This document shows positions 50,401-62,808 of a stretch of 64,000 bases of DNA, in pieces. The stretch is taken from NCBI GenBank assembly GCA_020086605.1, contig JACBWW010000015.1:25114483-25178482 (forward strand), written 5' to 3'. The first letter of the stretch is position 1; every line of letters begins with the position of its first letter. The DNA is from Lanius collurio (lineage: Eukaryota; Chordata; Aves; Passeriformes; Laniidae). The position numbers and the translations under genes are program-made. The notes below the pieces were generated by a model. It was not told the DNA's origin and did not search any database. It saw only the letters and a list, made by a program, of their open reading frames with translations.

Positions 50401-53400
50401 TGTTCATAGCCACAACTCACTAACTCAAAATGAGTCCCCACACCCGAAAATGATCTCTCTGAAAGATATGACATGAAAGCAGACCGACTTAACAGAAGAA
50501 ACTGGGGCATTGTTTGCTGCCAACTGTAAAAAGACAGCAAACGGAAAGAAAACAGAGGAAGTATTTAGTCTCTAATATCTTTAAGCCACAAGAAATCATA
50601 GGGTTAGAGCAGGTAAGAAGTGTTTAGACAGACTGTGATAGATCATTTGGTGGCGTCCTCTGAATATTCTATCAAGATGCGCAGAGGCACTTCCACCTCT
50701 GCCAGAGCTTGGCTGCTTGCTATTTGTTTTATATGCAACATAAATTTAGCAGAAATCTCTCTGCCATGCTGGTCACATTAATCCATCAAGGAGCAAACAA
50801 GCATCTTGAAAAAGGCTGACGAATTAAAACAGTAGCACTTCCACTGTCCAAATTTCCACCCTCTCTCTGCTTTATCTAGGCAGCAAAGGGTCAGCATTGG
50901 CAAATGGGTTATAAAGAGAAGCAACTGCACTTTGAAGCATACCAGGGAAGGGGTTTGAGATCCCTGGGGAATCCATTTCTGCTCCTTTCTTTTCTTGCTT
51001 TTTTTTTCCTCCTCCTCCCCTGCTTGCCTGTGCTTTTTACCACACCAAATTATAACCAGTTTTCACTGCTGTATTGCCCAGTTATGTCCACACCATGGCA
51101 CCCACCACCCCTGCAGACAGCTAAACTGAAACTTCTTGATCTTGCAACATTGAGACACATCCAGCAGCCCTCATCTCTCAGCAGAGAAGACATCTGGGGA
51201 GAGTGACCCAAACCTGACTCACTGCACTGTCTGAGTGCTAACCTATACCTCCTGTCTTCTGGAGTGACAGTCACCTACTAAAGGAAGAATTTAGCCTTCT
51301 GCTGATACTTTCTAAATACTGCTTCCTAAAAATGCAGGAAAATATATTCACCTGAGAATAATTCCGCAACACACACAGTTGTCCCTGCTGAGTTCACAGT
51401 CCAGATACGATTTCAGCCTGGAAATCACAGCTTAATTATATTTTTGGGTGGGTGGAAGGAATTTGATGGGAGATTTCATTTAGGAAACAATCAGGTCTCG
51501 GTTGGGTTAGAAATCAGGATATTAATGTTCTTCATTTTAATTTTCCTCTCTGACTCAGATTCCCACTGTTTGAATTTGAGCTCAATTTGTTCTGTTCATT
51601 ATGAAGAAATCCACATGAATTTGACATTAAACTGATTACCTCTGAAAACAGTAGCAATAATTTCCCTTTTTCCTGTGTGTGTTTCAGATTAAGTCTTTGT
51701 GGTTGATATAAAAACGCAGGGGAGAAATAATAAAGCAAAAGGAAATCAAGTATTTATTCTCGAACGCTATTCAGAAGAGGAAACACGCAATGGCACTTAG
51801 GTATTTGGGAAGAAAATGCAAGGGGCAGGGACAAACAATACCCTCATTTCCATTTCCCATTTCATCCCATTTGCATGGGAGCAAACAGGGAATAAACATG
51901 GCTTTCCTAGTCAGGAATAATATCTGTTATGCCAGTTCTGGGGATCTGAGGGCTCTGACAGCATTTGCTGCCAAGGGCCTGCTACCACATGAATGGACCC
52001 TTAGGACCACATGGATGAATTTGTATTTAAGACTTACCACCCTTCAGTAAGAGCTGCCAGGGGTCCTGGGCTCCAATCTGCAACAGCTTTTGAGGCCCTT
52101 ATGACCTTATGCCCTCATAAGCCTTAGCAGTATCAGTGATACCCATCAGGGACCCACAGCCCTGCTTGGCCCTTGTGCATGCAGTCCTAGCCTTGTGTCT
52201 GTCTCCTGGCTGGATCTTGGACCTGGGCTGTAGCTCAGTTTCCAGCTCTGTCTCTGCCAGTAAGTATCTCCTGGTGGTCTGGGCTGGACCCTGGACCAGG
52301 TTCATACCCTCACCTTGTCCAGGGCTCTGCCTCCTGGCTTAAGCCCCTGTGGCACAATGAACCATCAGTGAGGGTTTGGATCGTGCTTGACTCCCCCTCA
52401 GCTCCCAGGTGTTCTCCCTCATGAAACAGCTCTGCTCTAACAGCTCCCTGCTGTTTCTTTTCTTTCAGACAAGTGGAGCAGCAATGCAAACCACCAAGAT
52501 GTCCCTCCAGGAGACCTCCACAGATGAGGGTGGTGGAGATGGTGAACAGTGCTTTGGAGATGGGTGGACATAAAGCATATATGCATGCAGCCAGAAGACA
52601 AGAGGTGCACATACTCCTGTTTTTATAGCACCACATAGTCCTGTTTTTATAGCAGGACTGCTATTGTGATAAACTATTTAACTTGCTGTCTAGTTTGTAA
52701 GCCAAGACTCAGAGCCTTACAGCAGGAGAACAGCACTTGGCCTAACATAATAGACTTCTGGAGCAGTTTCTATTCTCTGTGAAATCTGGTGGCTTTACCC
52801 CTAGCCCATTTATTTCTCTGAAGAGGGTAAAACTACTGTGTGCTAACTTGAACTGATATACACAACTCCATACAAGCATTTTCCTTTAACAAAGCACTGC
52901 CTTGTACCAGTGATGAAGTCCTTTGTCTCTGCTGCTCTCGAGCCCCACCAAAACAAGGAACAGTCCTTTCTTTAACAGATAACTCCCACTTCTTCTCTGA
53001 AAAAAGAAAAATCACACACATCATACCACCACCTTCCTCCCCCCCGCCTAAAAATCTGAAGGGTAACGAAGTACTGTATAGTTTATGATGATTTTTTTTC
53101 TCTCCCACTTGTCTCACATCCAGAGAGAGACAGTAATTACTGTATTGCCTCTCACCTAAGACATGGATAAAAATAGGCTGGTGTCACATTGCTGTTTCGT
53201 GCTATGACTGCTTGTTTGCAAGGCTGGCTGAGCTATCCCAGAGCTTTTTGACATTAACACTCCAAAACTGCAAACATAACCATCCCTCACCATCCTGAGG
53301 TGGCCAACTGGATGTGCCCAAAGCTCAGGCAAACTCTATTGCTTTTCCTTCATACATTTCACTTTTTATCCTTCAAAGTAATAAACTTCAGCAAATAGTC

Positions 53401-56400
53401 CCATCCTACATGCATCCCTTCTGTACTACTTTTTCAGCACTGCATGCAAGTGCCTGCATTAAGATCACACACCAAACACCCTGCAGGCAAAGGGAAACAT
53501 CTTTTTCCTACTTATGAAGTAATCAACTTGGTTCAGCTTTTATACCTCCGAAGTTTTCAGCACTAGGAAAGGAACTGTAGAGCGCAGGTTGGATGTAAAA
53601 TAGATGGCAGAAGTATGCAGCCAGACCCAAGGTGTGAAAAATTGGACAAAGTTGCAGAGTGGGAGTGCAAGTAGCAGGAATCCCCCTGGATCTTCAAGCT
53701 GAGACCATAACCATGGGATGGACAGGCATGCTCTTCATTTGACTAAAAAAGGAAATCCACAGCCAGTTTCTCTTTCCTTCCTCCTGATTTCAGTGGTATA
53801 ACAACCCTGAATCCACACCACTATTAAGTCATAATGAGCAGCAAGGGGAAACAAAGCCAGACATACTTTTTTATCAATCAATAATTAGATGCTACCTTCA
53901 GGAAATATCTGAAATAGTTTTGTATGCCTTACGATAGAGTGAGTGAAGTTTTCATTACAGAGCACATTAATTCAGGCAAGTTTGGGGTTATGCCTGAAAT
54001 TCCTACTGTGATAAATGAGAATAAGAAAAGTAACATTATGTCAATTACTTTGGCAGGGAGAAGGGGAAATAGTAGATAAAAGACAATATGAAGCTGAAAA
54101 GAGCCATAAGCAGTGTGTTATCTGCTAAATCAGAAAAAGACATAGCTGTATGTCTAAAAGAGGGATGCACTAACACTTTATTCCAGACTGATGCCCACGA
54201 GGGTCATGAAGGAAGAAGAGGTGAGATGTCATACAGAAATGCTGGTCATCATACAGGAAATATGGATAGTTAGAGCAATCTTGCCTGGGATGTCATCATG
54301 TGGCAGAAGGCTGTAAATATGGTTAATGATACCAGGGGAAAAAACAGGTTTGACTGAAATAATAGCCCAGTTGGAGGATGTCTCACTGCTTTCTGCTCCC
54401 CCAGCAGTAACACGAAAACTCAGTGCAGGCCCAAGTCAGCACTGGACAAGGAGGAGTGGAGTTAAGCTCCAGGACCTGGATGCTAGGACAATTCTGGGGA
54501 CAAAGGATCACTTTCTTCCTGTTTTACAACACAGATTGCTCTCTGAAGGCTCTGGATAACATGCCAGCACACACAGAAGGTTTAACCTGGGATAATACAG
54601 ATAATTTTGTGCAAAAGGTGTCTAGGCTGGGAAGGTTGGAAAGGAGTTTTGAACAAGAACGGGAGCCTGTTGTATCACCCTCAGGCAGGCAAAGCTAATG
54701 ACCATACAGTTCAAGGCTCACACTTGAATCCTCTGAGCCTAAATAGCACACTTGTAAATAAAACATTAATGAAACAGCTCCTTTAAAGAAGGATATACAT
54801 TTAAATATTAAGAGTAAGACAAGAACTGTGAAAAACACATTGCCCTACTGCTCTGTTCAGGCTGCAGCTCTCTGGAGAGTATGTTCTGTGAAGAGTGCTA
54901 AGACCACAAATGTTGCTTTTCAGCTGAAATAAACAAGATAAAGGAGAAATACCTGGAGCCTCATGCAGCTGGGATTACTGTAGATGTCAGGTGTATTTCC
55001 ATATGGAACTGACCATATGCAACTGATAGCTTTGGAGATGCTATCTCCCATAGAAATGTTTTTAACCTCCACATTGCAAATATTTCTGTTTACCAGAAAA
55101 AAAACCCAAAATCCAACAACAAATACTGTGCCTGCCTGTGTTAAAAAGAGGGAGGGTGACTCCGTATAATTGTAAAACTTACTCAAGCCACTTCAGTGTC
55201 CCACCTAAAAGGCTTCCCTTCCACTTACCAGGCTGCTTCTGTAGTCATTAGAGAGATTCAGGCCCTTCAGGTGAGTCAGCTCCTCCCATGTTACACAAGG
55301 AAAATGGCTGGATGAAATGTGCTTTGAAAATGCTTCCCCTGGCAGTTCATTTCCCAACTGACCTTTAAATAACAGGCACATCTAGTAACATGCTCTCACC
55401 ACAGTAGGATGAAGACTGTCCGCTTGAAACCTCTTCACTTGTCTCAACTGACAGTCATACTTCCCTCTTTGCCCAGAAAAGAATGTACAGCCATAAAAGG
55501 AGAGATACCTTTCCTTTGCTGACAAGCCCAGAAGATCCTGTTTGCCAAAACACATCCCTTGGTAGCCTCAGCTGCATCAGAGAGCGAGTTCAACTTCTGT
55601 GCTAACTAAAGGAGCAAACATTTCATGCATAACACATTTTAGTTTGCCACTGAGATGGAGCAGTGGATGGCTGAGGGAAACAGTGGCTCTTGCTGGAACC
55701 TTTGCGTGACAACCAATCCCCTCCCTACATTAGACCCAGAGAAGCCTGGCTGCTGCTCTGCAGTCTTTAATGCAGAGACAGAGAGAGATGTGAGGGCAAT
55801 GTATGTGGATAAATCAGGCATTTGCAGTAATGGAATCTTACAGTCAACTTTATTAATGAATCTTCACTGCAAAGGGAAAATGTTATGGCACAAAAAAGAC
55901 CAGTGAGTACAGCTCCATGTTAACTACACTGCCTTACCCTTTGCACTGATTTCAGCAGTGTGTACAATGTTCAGAGAACAGAATCATATACTCCTAGCTC
56001 CTCTGGCACTCAGCAGTCAATATTTTACTAACAGCACAGTCAAAATCCTTCAAGCCTATCCTCAGGCAAAACTCACCCTAAAATCAGTGGGAATTCTGTG
56101 AGAATAAAGACTGAATAGGAACCAAAGTCCCAACTCAATTCTCAGTTGAGCTTTGGAGACCAAACATTAGGTCTGGAAATATGTTTGATTTTCATCATCA
56201 TGAGAGAACAGCTGGGCCCAGTAATCCCAATTCTAATCCGTCTTAATTCCAGCATCAACTGGACAGATAACACAAAACAGAGTCTGGCATCTGTTGCTCA
56301 AGGTTAATTCATAAACTAGCTGTACTGGAAGAGAAAGGAAGCAATCTCTGAGGCTCTTTTTTTAGTATTCTGTTACCATCGCTTTCCCGAAACTCCCTAA

Positions 56401-57051
56401 AAAACACTTGGTTTAAAAAAGCTGTTCGTATTTCCTCTTGTGCCAGACACCACATTTTATTTGGCATATACATTTCTGATAGCCTTTCCTCCGCAGACGT
56501 CTGTAAAGTTCACATCAGTCAGTTCTTCAAACTAGGTATATTAACACCAACACAGACAATTTTGTTCCAAGCACAGTTTTTCCTTACGTCTATGTTCTGC
56601 TGTTCACTTTTGTTTCTGTAAAGATGACAGTGTTGCTACATATGCAGGACAATCAGGACCCCTGTGATGCTTAACACAGGCTGTACAGTGCTGTAATGGC
56701 CCATTTTCACTGTTGGCAATGAGGCCTGACACGTCAGCAACTTCTGGCACTAGCAGTTTTCTGAGGGAAAGGGGAGATTTCAACTTAGCTTCATTTATCT
56801 CTTTCGCTTTTTATAACTTCCAGAAATGACAATTCTTGAAAATGCATGTGTAGAAATAAGAAAAGAAAAAGAAGGCAACAACCACCATAAAATCTCCTCC
56901 TGTTTATCACTGTAACATTTCTTATGTGGTAGAATAGGGTCCAGTGACATTTGAAGTGAGGAGGAAAAGGCAGGGGGGAAAGAGGTAACACATTTCAGAC
57001 TCTTTAAAGCCATCAGAAGAGTTAGAGATATGAAAAATAGTTTATAATTAC
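41448..57051 (-). other. ADGRL3: Large ADGRL3 intron (15.6 kb) before the alternative tail exons
   Basis: Donor AGAG|GTAATT at 57051 and acceptor CTGCTCCAG at 41448. I found no further exon with recognisable latrophilin sequence. Short open frames are scattered on both strands without family motifs. It includes a C/T-rich segment with repeated CCTGG/CTGGAC words (about 52060-52340) and a short A/TA simple repeat at 41824-41849. The remainder looks like ordinary unique intronic DNA. Unannotated small alternative exons cannot be excluded. Confidence 0.8.
41824..41849. repeat. A-run joined to (TA)n
   Basis: About 13 A followed by TATATATATATA. Simple repeat in the large intron. Confidence 0.85.
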
Positions 57052-57148
57052 CTCTGTTGAGTGAAGCTGAACTGTTTATATCTCCAGTAATAAAGGAAGA
57101 CTCGGACTGCTTTCGAACTGTGTCATTCCACATCCTACGAATCCGGCT
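57052..57148 (-). CDS. ADGRL3: ADGRL3 exon: cytoplasmic tail segment ([11 protein letters not shown]...)
   Basis: This 97-nt exon has 32 codons plus one base, phase 0 in and phase 1 out. It begins [14 protein letters not shown] and ends NSSASLNR. It follows GRYSTGSQ of the previous exon and is strongly conserved among latrophilins. The acceptor is CAATCCCTCTTCAG before 57148 and the donor is AACAGAG|GTAATT after 57052. The left-over G pairs with AG of the 52-nt exon or of the terminal exon to make Glu, or with GA of the 129-nt exon to make Gly. Any of the three can therefore be spliced on without breaking the frame at this junction. This makes the exon the branching point for the alternative tails. 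Confidence 0.95.
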
Positions 57149-59746
57149 CTGAAGAGGGATTGAAGCACAGCAGGCAATGAATTTTTAGCAGCTGTAGAGA
57201 GGTTTCTTTCTGCCTCACTAAAGATGGCTACTCGCATGTCTAGCTCAGGATGAGACTTGCTTCTAGTCAGCTGTAAGCAAACAGTTGCTGTTTTGTCATA
57301 ACCTGCCTTGTGCACGCCAGACCCTGCCAGACTAACGTCATAATGCAAAAGCCTAGCTCAAAGAAAAAGTGTGTAATTGAATCACTTACATCTTAATTAA
57401 AAAAAATAAAAATTATGCATGAGAGAAACCCAAACCCCATGCCAGCTACAGGTTTACCAATACAGCACCAAATAATGGAAAAATAACTCACATACACAAG
57501 CACATGTGCTTCCTGCACTCAGACAACTTGTTTCTTATTTTTTGTGAAGTGTAACAGAAGACTTGATTTGTATCTTGGTGTCCCTGAATGAACAGAAGTT
57601 TTCTATAGCTATTTTCCATCTTGGGGATTTGGAGTAGGCAAAGAATTCCCCACAAATGAATGACTTCTGTTCCCATACTGAAAAATCTGTGATGGTTTTG
57701 CCATCTGTGGCACAGCTTCTGCTACTGGCAAAAGTGTCCTGAATATATTGGCCTTCTGTTTGTTCCTCAAATATACTGAAGTATCTGTCTCTGTGGCATT
57801 TACATCACCGTGTCACTCCAACTAGACCTTGCAAAGTATCAAAATATCAGCCAAAATGCATCTTGTGAGCAGTTCCACCACTATCCATGCATGAAGATGA
57901 TTGGAGAACCCAGGTGTTCCAGGAAAACTCTCCTTCACACCTCACATCTGAGACTCTGATGGACATTTTCCTTGGCTGTGTGAAAGTGGTTCTAGGTGGT
58001 CTGGGGAACTGGGAAGCCTTTCCCACTGTGACAGACTATGTTTTTCATAAGTACCAAAAATCCAGTGGTTTCCATAGTGGGATTTTAGCCATGCGAGATC
58101 TACCGAGGGTTAATCATGTGGTCCCAGCTGTAAAGTCCTAGATTACTCATTAACCATGGAATAACAGCATCTCCTAATCATGCATTAGCCCTCTATAAAT
58201 GGAAGTACCATGTGACACGAGACCCATGCCCTTTTACAGTCATTATTTTTCAACTGGACATTTAGTTCACTGTATTTCGCTGACATGATCCACTGTAGAT
58301 TAATTATTCTGTTGTCTATGTGCTTCTCAGATAATAAAGGGCTCTTAGAAGCTTTCTTCCTCATCATCTTCTCTATTTAGAGTTAAAAGCCAGATGTTTT
58401 TAACAACTCAGACTGATCTCCATCACCTCTGTGAGGCTTCTCCTGGCTACAGTGAGTCTCAGGAACTTCCATCCTTCCAAAGACAGGCTTCTGCAGGCAA
58501 AGTAATCTTCCTTGGTGCCTCAAACCTCACCTGTCACAAGGGGACTGATGTCAGAAGACTCAATTCACCCTCAAAAGGGATTGTTCTGTTGTGCTGGGAC
58601 TGGCAAGAGGGAAGGACCATTAAAGTCAGCTCTTCCTGGAGAGGAGAGTACCAGTACAGCAGCTACGTTATCTAGAGGCTTTCAAATCAGCCATCTAAAT
58701 GTTGCTGATATTGTGAGTTTTGGACATTATTGAGATTTGATGGCCTACTGGAGTAAGGTTCTATATTCTATTGCTTTTATTTGTTCTGCATAGCTACCAG
58801 ACCTATGAAAATGCCGAAGTGGAGCTTTCAGATAACATCTTGGAAACCATTGCAGATAAATAATGATTTGCTCCAAGACATAAATTGCAAATTAGGTTTT
58901 CCTGGAAAGTTATAAGCTGTTGCTTGCTGCATGTCTTTTATAATTTAATAGTGGAACTGTCATGTATAATTACTTCCATTACTAATACTGAATAAATTTG
59001 TGTTTGGTTTCTATTGAGTAAGAAATAAGCTTCTTCATTTTATATGAACTCTTCATCCATAAATCTGCATCTCTACATACAAGTTAGCTTCAAAACTGCT
59101 AAGTGCGCAAACTACACAAACCCTGAATTTTCAGGTGACCAAAGGTAACAAATCTACTATCTTAGTAAGATAGTCTGACCTCAATGACTTCTCCTAAGAG
59201 GTCTACAAGCTAAGGTAAATTGTGTGAGGCATAGAACAGACCAAACCACTCAAAGTCAGAAAGCAAGCTCTTTCACTGGGAAGGCTATTACAAGACATTT
59301 GTAGCCTTTAATATTTTTTAAAAGAAAAAACTTGGAGCTTATAGCATCATTCCTCTACACATTAATAGTTAATACTGACAACCTTCATCTCATGATTAAA
59401 GGATGTACTGGAATGTAGCATAGCTGACAAAATGCTCCCACCTCCTGCTTCCCATGGAGAGCAGGCAGGACACCTCAGGTGATGACCACCCCCCTGCCTC
59501 TGGAAGGCAAGTTTGGGCATTTTATTACCGACAGAACCATTTAGAAGGCTCTTGGTGAGGCATTAATTGCCATCACATGTCAAGGGAAGCCACTGTGTTG
59601 AGTTCAGGTCTGGAAGTGAGGGAAATCTCTGCAGGTGCACTGGGGAGAGGCTCAAGGCAGCTCCTTTGGTGCCAAGAGCTTTCCTCCCAGAATAGCTGAG
59701 AAGAGTCTTGGCATGGCCCCAGACACAGACAAGAAGAATGGGTTAC
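57149..59746 (-). other. ADGRL3: ADGRL3 intron (2.6 kb)
   Basis: Donor CAG|GTAACC at 59746 and acceptor CTCTTCAG at 57149. No additional exon is recognised. The stretch 58741-59040 is unusually AT-rich and low in CpG, without repeats. The remainder is unremarkable unique sequence. Confidence 0.85.
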
Positions 59747-59872
59747 CTGCGAGCCTGTGGAATATCTTCCAGGTGTCCTTGACCCCGAGGTTTTTCCTGA
59801 GCCGATAGAACTCTCTGTACTTTTCCCACTACAGCAATGTGTGCGCAGGCATTTTCCATACTCCTTACGTAC
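59747..59872 (-). CDS. ADGRL3: ADGRL3 exon: juxtamembrane cytoplasmic tail
   Basis: This 126-nt exon of 42 whole codons (phase 0 to 0) starts VRKEYGKCLR and ends GRYSTGSQ. It carries the first part of the cytoplasmic tail after TM7. The basic start and the cysteines in KCLRTHCC are typical of a membrane-hugging segment after helix 7 and are plausible palmitoylation sites (inference). The rest is rich in Ser, Thr and Gly (ESSIGSGKTSGSRT) and likely phosphorylated. The acceptor is GTTTCTTTGGCTAG before 59872 and the donor is TCGCAG|GTAACC after 59747. VRKEYGK directly continues the QKK of the TM7 exon, as in all latrophilins, which confirms both junctions. The real frame is a different one from the longer spurious open frame covering the same bases. 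Confidence 0.95.
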
Positions 59873-62639
59873 CTAGCCAAAGAAACAGCGGTGGTGGTTA
59901 GCAGGCAGCTCCTCCTCCAGCCCACTGCCTTCTGATTTTCAACACAGACTGATTTTTTCCTCAGTGTTTTGTTAAAACAAAATCTGCTGCAGTGTGTAGG
60001 AAAGAAGTCTAGTACCCCTTGCAGCTGAGCTCATGGTTTGGGATGTCACAAGAGACTGCTCCCACACAGCAGAGCTGCTCATTGACACCAGCCGGTTACA
60101 GCATCCTCTGAGGTACATCAAAGGAGCATGGGAGAAAGTGCAGGTACACTATTTATGACTGAAAATTAAAATCACTGTAGATTTGATATAAACTAGCATA
60201 TTGGCTCATCACAGTACTAAAAGTTATTGCTTCTGGCAGGGGAGTAAGAAAAAAGAATTCCAAGAGAAATATATGAAAGCTATTGATTTTTTTTATTTAA
60301 AAAAAATGTTTCTTGCAGTGAAATTGAAGTTTGAGGAACCAGCAGCACTAGAGATTATATTCCCAATGCTCAGGGATGGCTGGAGCCTGCTTTTCCACAG
60401 CAAGCCAGTCATGTTTTAAAAGGGAATTGCAGTCAAATCCATGCCTCCTCCTTTGCTTCAGGGGAACCATGCTGACTTGTACCAGGACAGGATCTAACCT
60501 TCCACCAAGCTTCAGGTGTGGCTTTTTGTGGGCAGCAACACCCATAAATCAGATGGGACAGGGCTGAAGTTGAGCAGACTCTACTAAAGAGCCAAAAGAG
60601 GGTCATGTTACCCATTGACACAAAAAAACCCCAAAACCACCATGTCTGTCCAAAACATCAGCTGAAATTCCTTGAAGGACATGGATAGCTGTAAAATTTT
60701 GCCAAACTCTCTATGAGCATTTCACAACTCGGTGAAACAACTGTTTAAATAGCAAATTACAGCTTTTTCATTAGGCTCTTCCTTAAGCGCTTGAGACAAA
60801 CACATACCACAAGTGCCCAATATGCTCGAGTGCCTAATCAATCCTTTGCTGAGAGAAAATAATTCAATTGCTTTAATTAGCCACCCACTGCTTGCCTCTC
60901 TGCAGCGTTTTGCCGATTTTCTAGGCCATGATAGATAGGAAAGGAAAGGATTTTTTTTTCTCCTCTTAAATAATATCTCCTTCAGCTCTTAGGTCAGAGA
61001 GATGCATCCACCCCACAGCAAGGTACCAGCTGCATTCTCCTTCCCTCTCTGCAGCCGTAAATCAGGAACAATTCCACAGCCATCAGTGATGGTTTAAGGG
61101 TATAAATTGGCTTAAGACAGAAAAGAGAATGGTTCTGTCATGCTGACTGAGAACCCCATGAGCCAAGGAGGCTGCAGAGCTGTGCAGGGATGCTGGGTTA
61201 GGGACTGACCCTTTGCAGGGTGCATTGGAGGTGAGAGAATGTACCAGTGAGAATAGTGCAGAAATTCAAACTCCTCATCAGCGAGGCATCTGCAGGTTTA
61301 ATAAGCAACGGTGATGCTTCCTACATTCTTACTATCATCTTGCCTGGAAACACTCTTGCTGAAAGGTTTGGGATCATCAGCAGGAAGCTGCATTTAGATA
61401 AAGCTTTTAAGCTTCTTAAGATGGACAAATTTGAGATGCAACGACAAGGACAAAACTCTTAACCCCAAAAGTCTTCTTTTGATTTCAAGAATGACATTTT
61501 CACACAGCTCTGCAGATCCTTCCAGAGGCATCACTTGCAGAGCTCATTTATGATGCATTTTGATTATATTTTCATCGGCCAGATCTCCCTTCCCTGTACA
61601 GGAAAATGTGAGTTACAGAGGAGCAAGCCTGTGGCTCTCAGATGGAGGACAGATCTCAACATGGACCTAACCTTCCTCAATAAGGCATTTTGCCAAAATA
61701 TACTGGTTATTACCCTGGGAAACTGGGACAGTGTAGCCACATAAACTCTTCCCTATGTTTATACTGGTTCAGTAAACTGCCCTTTGAAGCTAAGATGTAC
61801 ATAGCAAATTATCAGCAGACATGCACATAATTGGAGAGCTCTGAAATACTGAATTTAAGTAGAGAACAAAAATGTTCTTAAAAATACTTACTACTGATTG
61901 TCAGAGGCTGTAAATTTGATCTACATAAACACAGAGCTTTTATTCTGTTGGGTTTTTTTCTCCCCTAGAGTTTATCTAAGTTACTCCATTGTTATCTTGC
62001 AAATGTTAATTGGGGCATACTTCAATTTCCACCAAGAAGCACTTGCTGTGCTTGCTTTGAGGGTGATTTCCAAAACACCACATCAGACCCAAGCAATACA
62101 AAAGCTAATGAACTGCTGCAGAGTGCAGGTCCTTCAGTTCTTAAAAAAATCAGGGGAAGCAGCCCCTATTACATCCCATCAACCCACATATGCTGCTACG
62201 GAAAGGGGTAATTTCCTGCAGGGACTGCAAATGAGGATGTAAAGCTCCGTTTTGCTGTGAGCACTCTGCCACGTGAGCACTTTCTGGATGCTTGTGGATT
62301 CTCTCCCCTCTCACACTGGCATACAGGGAAGGAGAAACTGGCTGACAGCCGGCAAAGCCCTGTTACCAAGCCCTGCAAACTGACAGCTGCCTTTTCCCTT
62401 GCCTCTGACACATCTGTTGCCAAGGCCCTGGCTCCTGAAATGCCATTGCCACATATCCTTGTTAGAACCTAATTTCCCAGCATCTTGCTGTTTCCAGTCT
62501 AAATACCACCCTTATTAGGTGCACAGAGATAATATGTGTGATACAAATTCGCGGCACACAGATGATGCTACACTGTGGTTGTTAGGCAACAAAACACCTC
62601 GTTACCACCTCTCTTGCTGCTGGGAACCATCCGTCTTAC
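59873..62639 (-). other. ADGRL3: ADGRL3 intron (2.8 kb) between the TM7 and juxtamembrane exons
   Basis: GTAAGA donor and CTAG acceptor. It contains no further exon that I recognise. The part around 60740-60935 is rich in homeodomain-like words (TAATTAG, CAATTG, CCTAATCAATC) and E-box/Nkx-like words (CACAAGTG, GCTCGAGTG). It could be a conserved enhancer, which only alignment can show. Confidence 0.85.
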
Positions 62640-62808
62640 CTTTTTCTGGAGGACACAATGGAAAATGAATATAAACATTCCCTGCAGAGAATTGAATATG
62701 GTGAAGAGATACGCCATGATGACTGTGCTTTCATTAATATACATGAGTCCGAATGCCCAGGTCAGTCCTAACAGGCAGAGAAGGGCTATTGCACCTATAA
62801 CCCAGGAC
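62640..62808 (-). CDS. ADGRL3: ADGRL3 (latrophilin-3) exon: TM6, extracellular loop 3 and TM7
   Basis: This 169-nt internal exon encodes 56 complete codons plus the last base of a codon begun in the previous exon. It covers TM6 (from [10 protein letters not shown], with the family motif LLGLTWAFG), the short third extracellular loop (YINEST) and TM7 ([12 protein letters not shown] to FIFIFHCVL), ending QKK. This is the latrophilin-type adhesion GPCR seven-helix domain, which sits in the synaptic membrane and binds teneurins and FLRTs through the ectodomain encoded further upstream. The acceptor is a T-rich tract ending CCTAACAG (minus strand) before base 62808. The donor is AAAAAG|GTAAGA, with the exon ending at 62640. 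An open frame continues past both borders, but those flanking residues are intronic. The exon ends in phase 0, matching the next exon. The previous exon (TM5 side) is not visible before the window edge. Assignment to paralogue 3 rests on the tail exons. Confidence 0.96.

Noticed and set aside
62568..62639. Continuation of the TM7 open frame ([10 protein letters not shown]...) past the donor.
   Set aside because: Intron sequence. The true continuation VRKEYGK is in the exon at 59747-59872.
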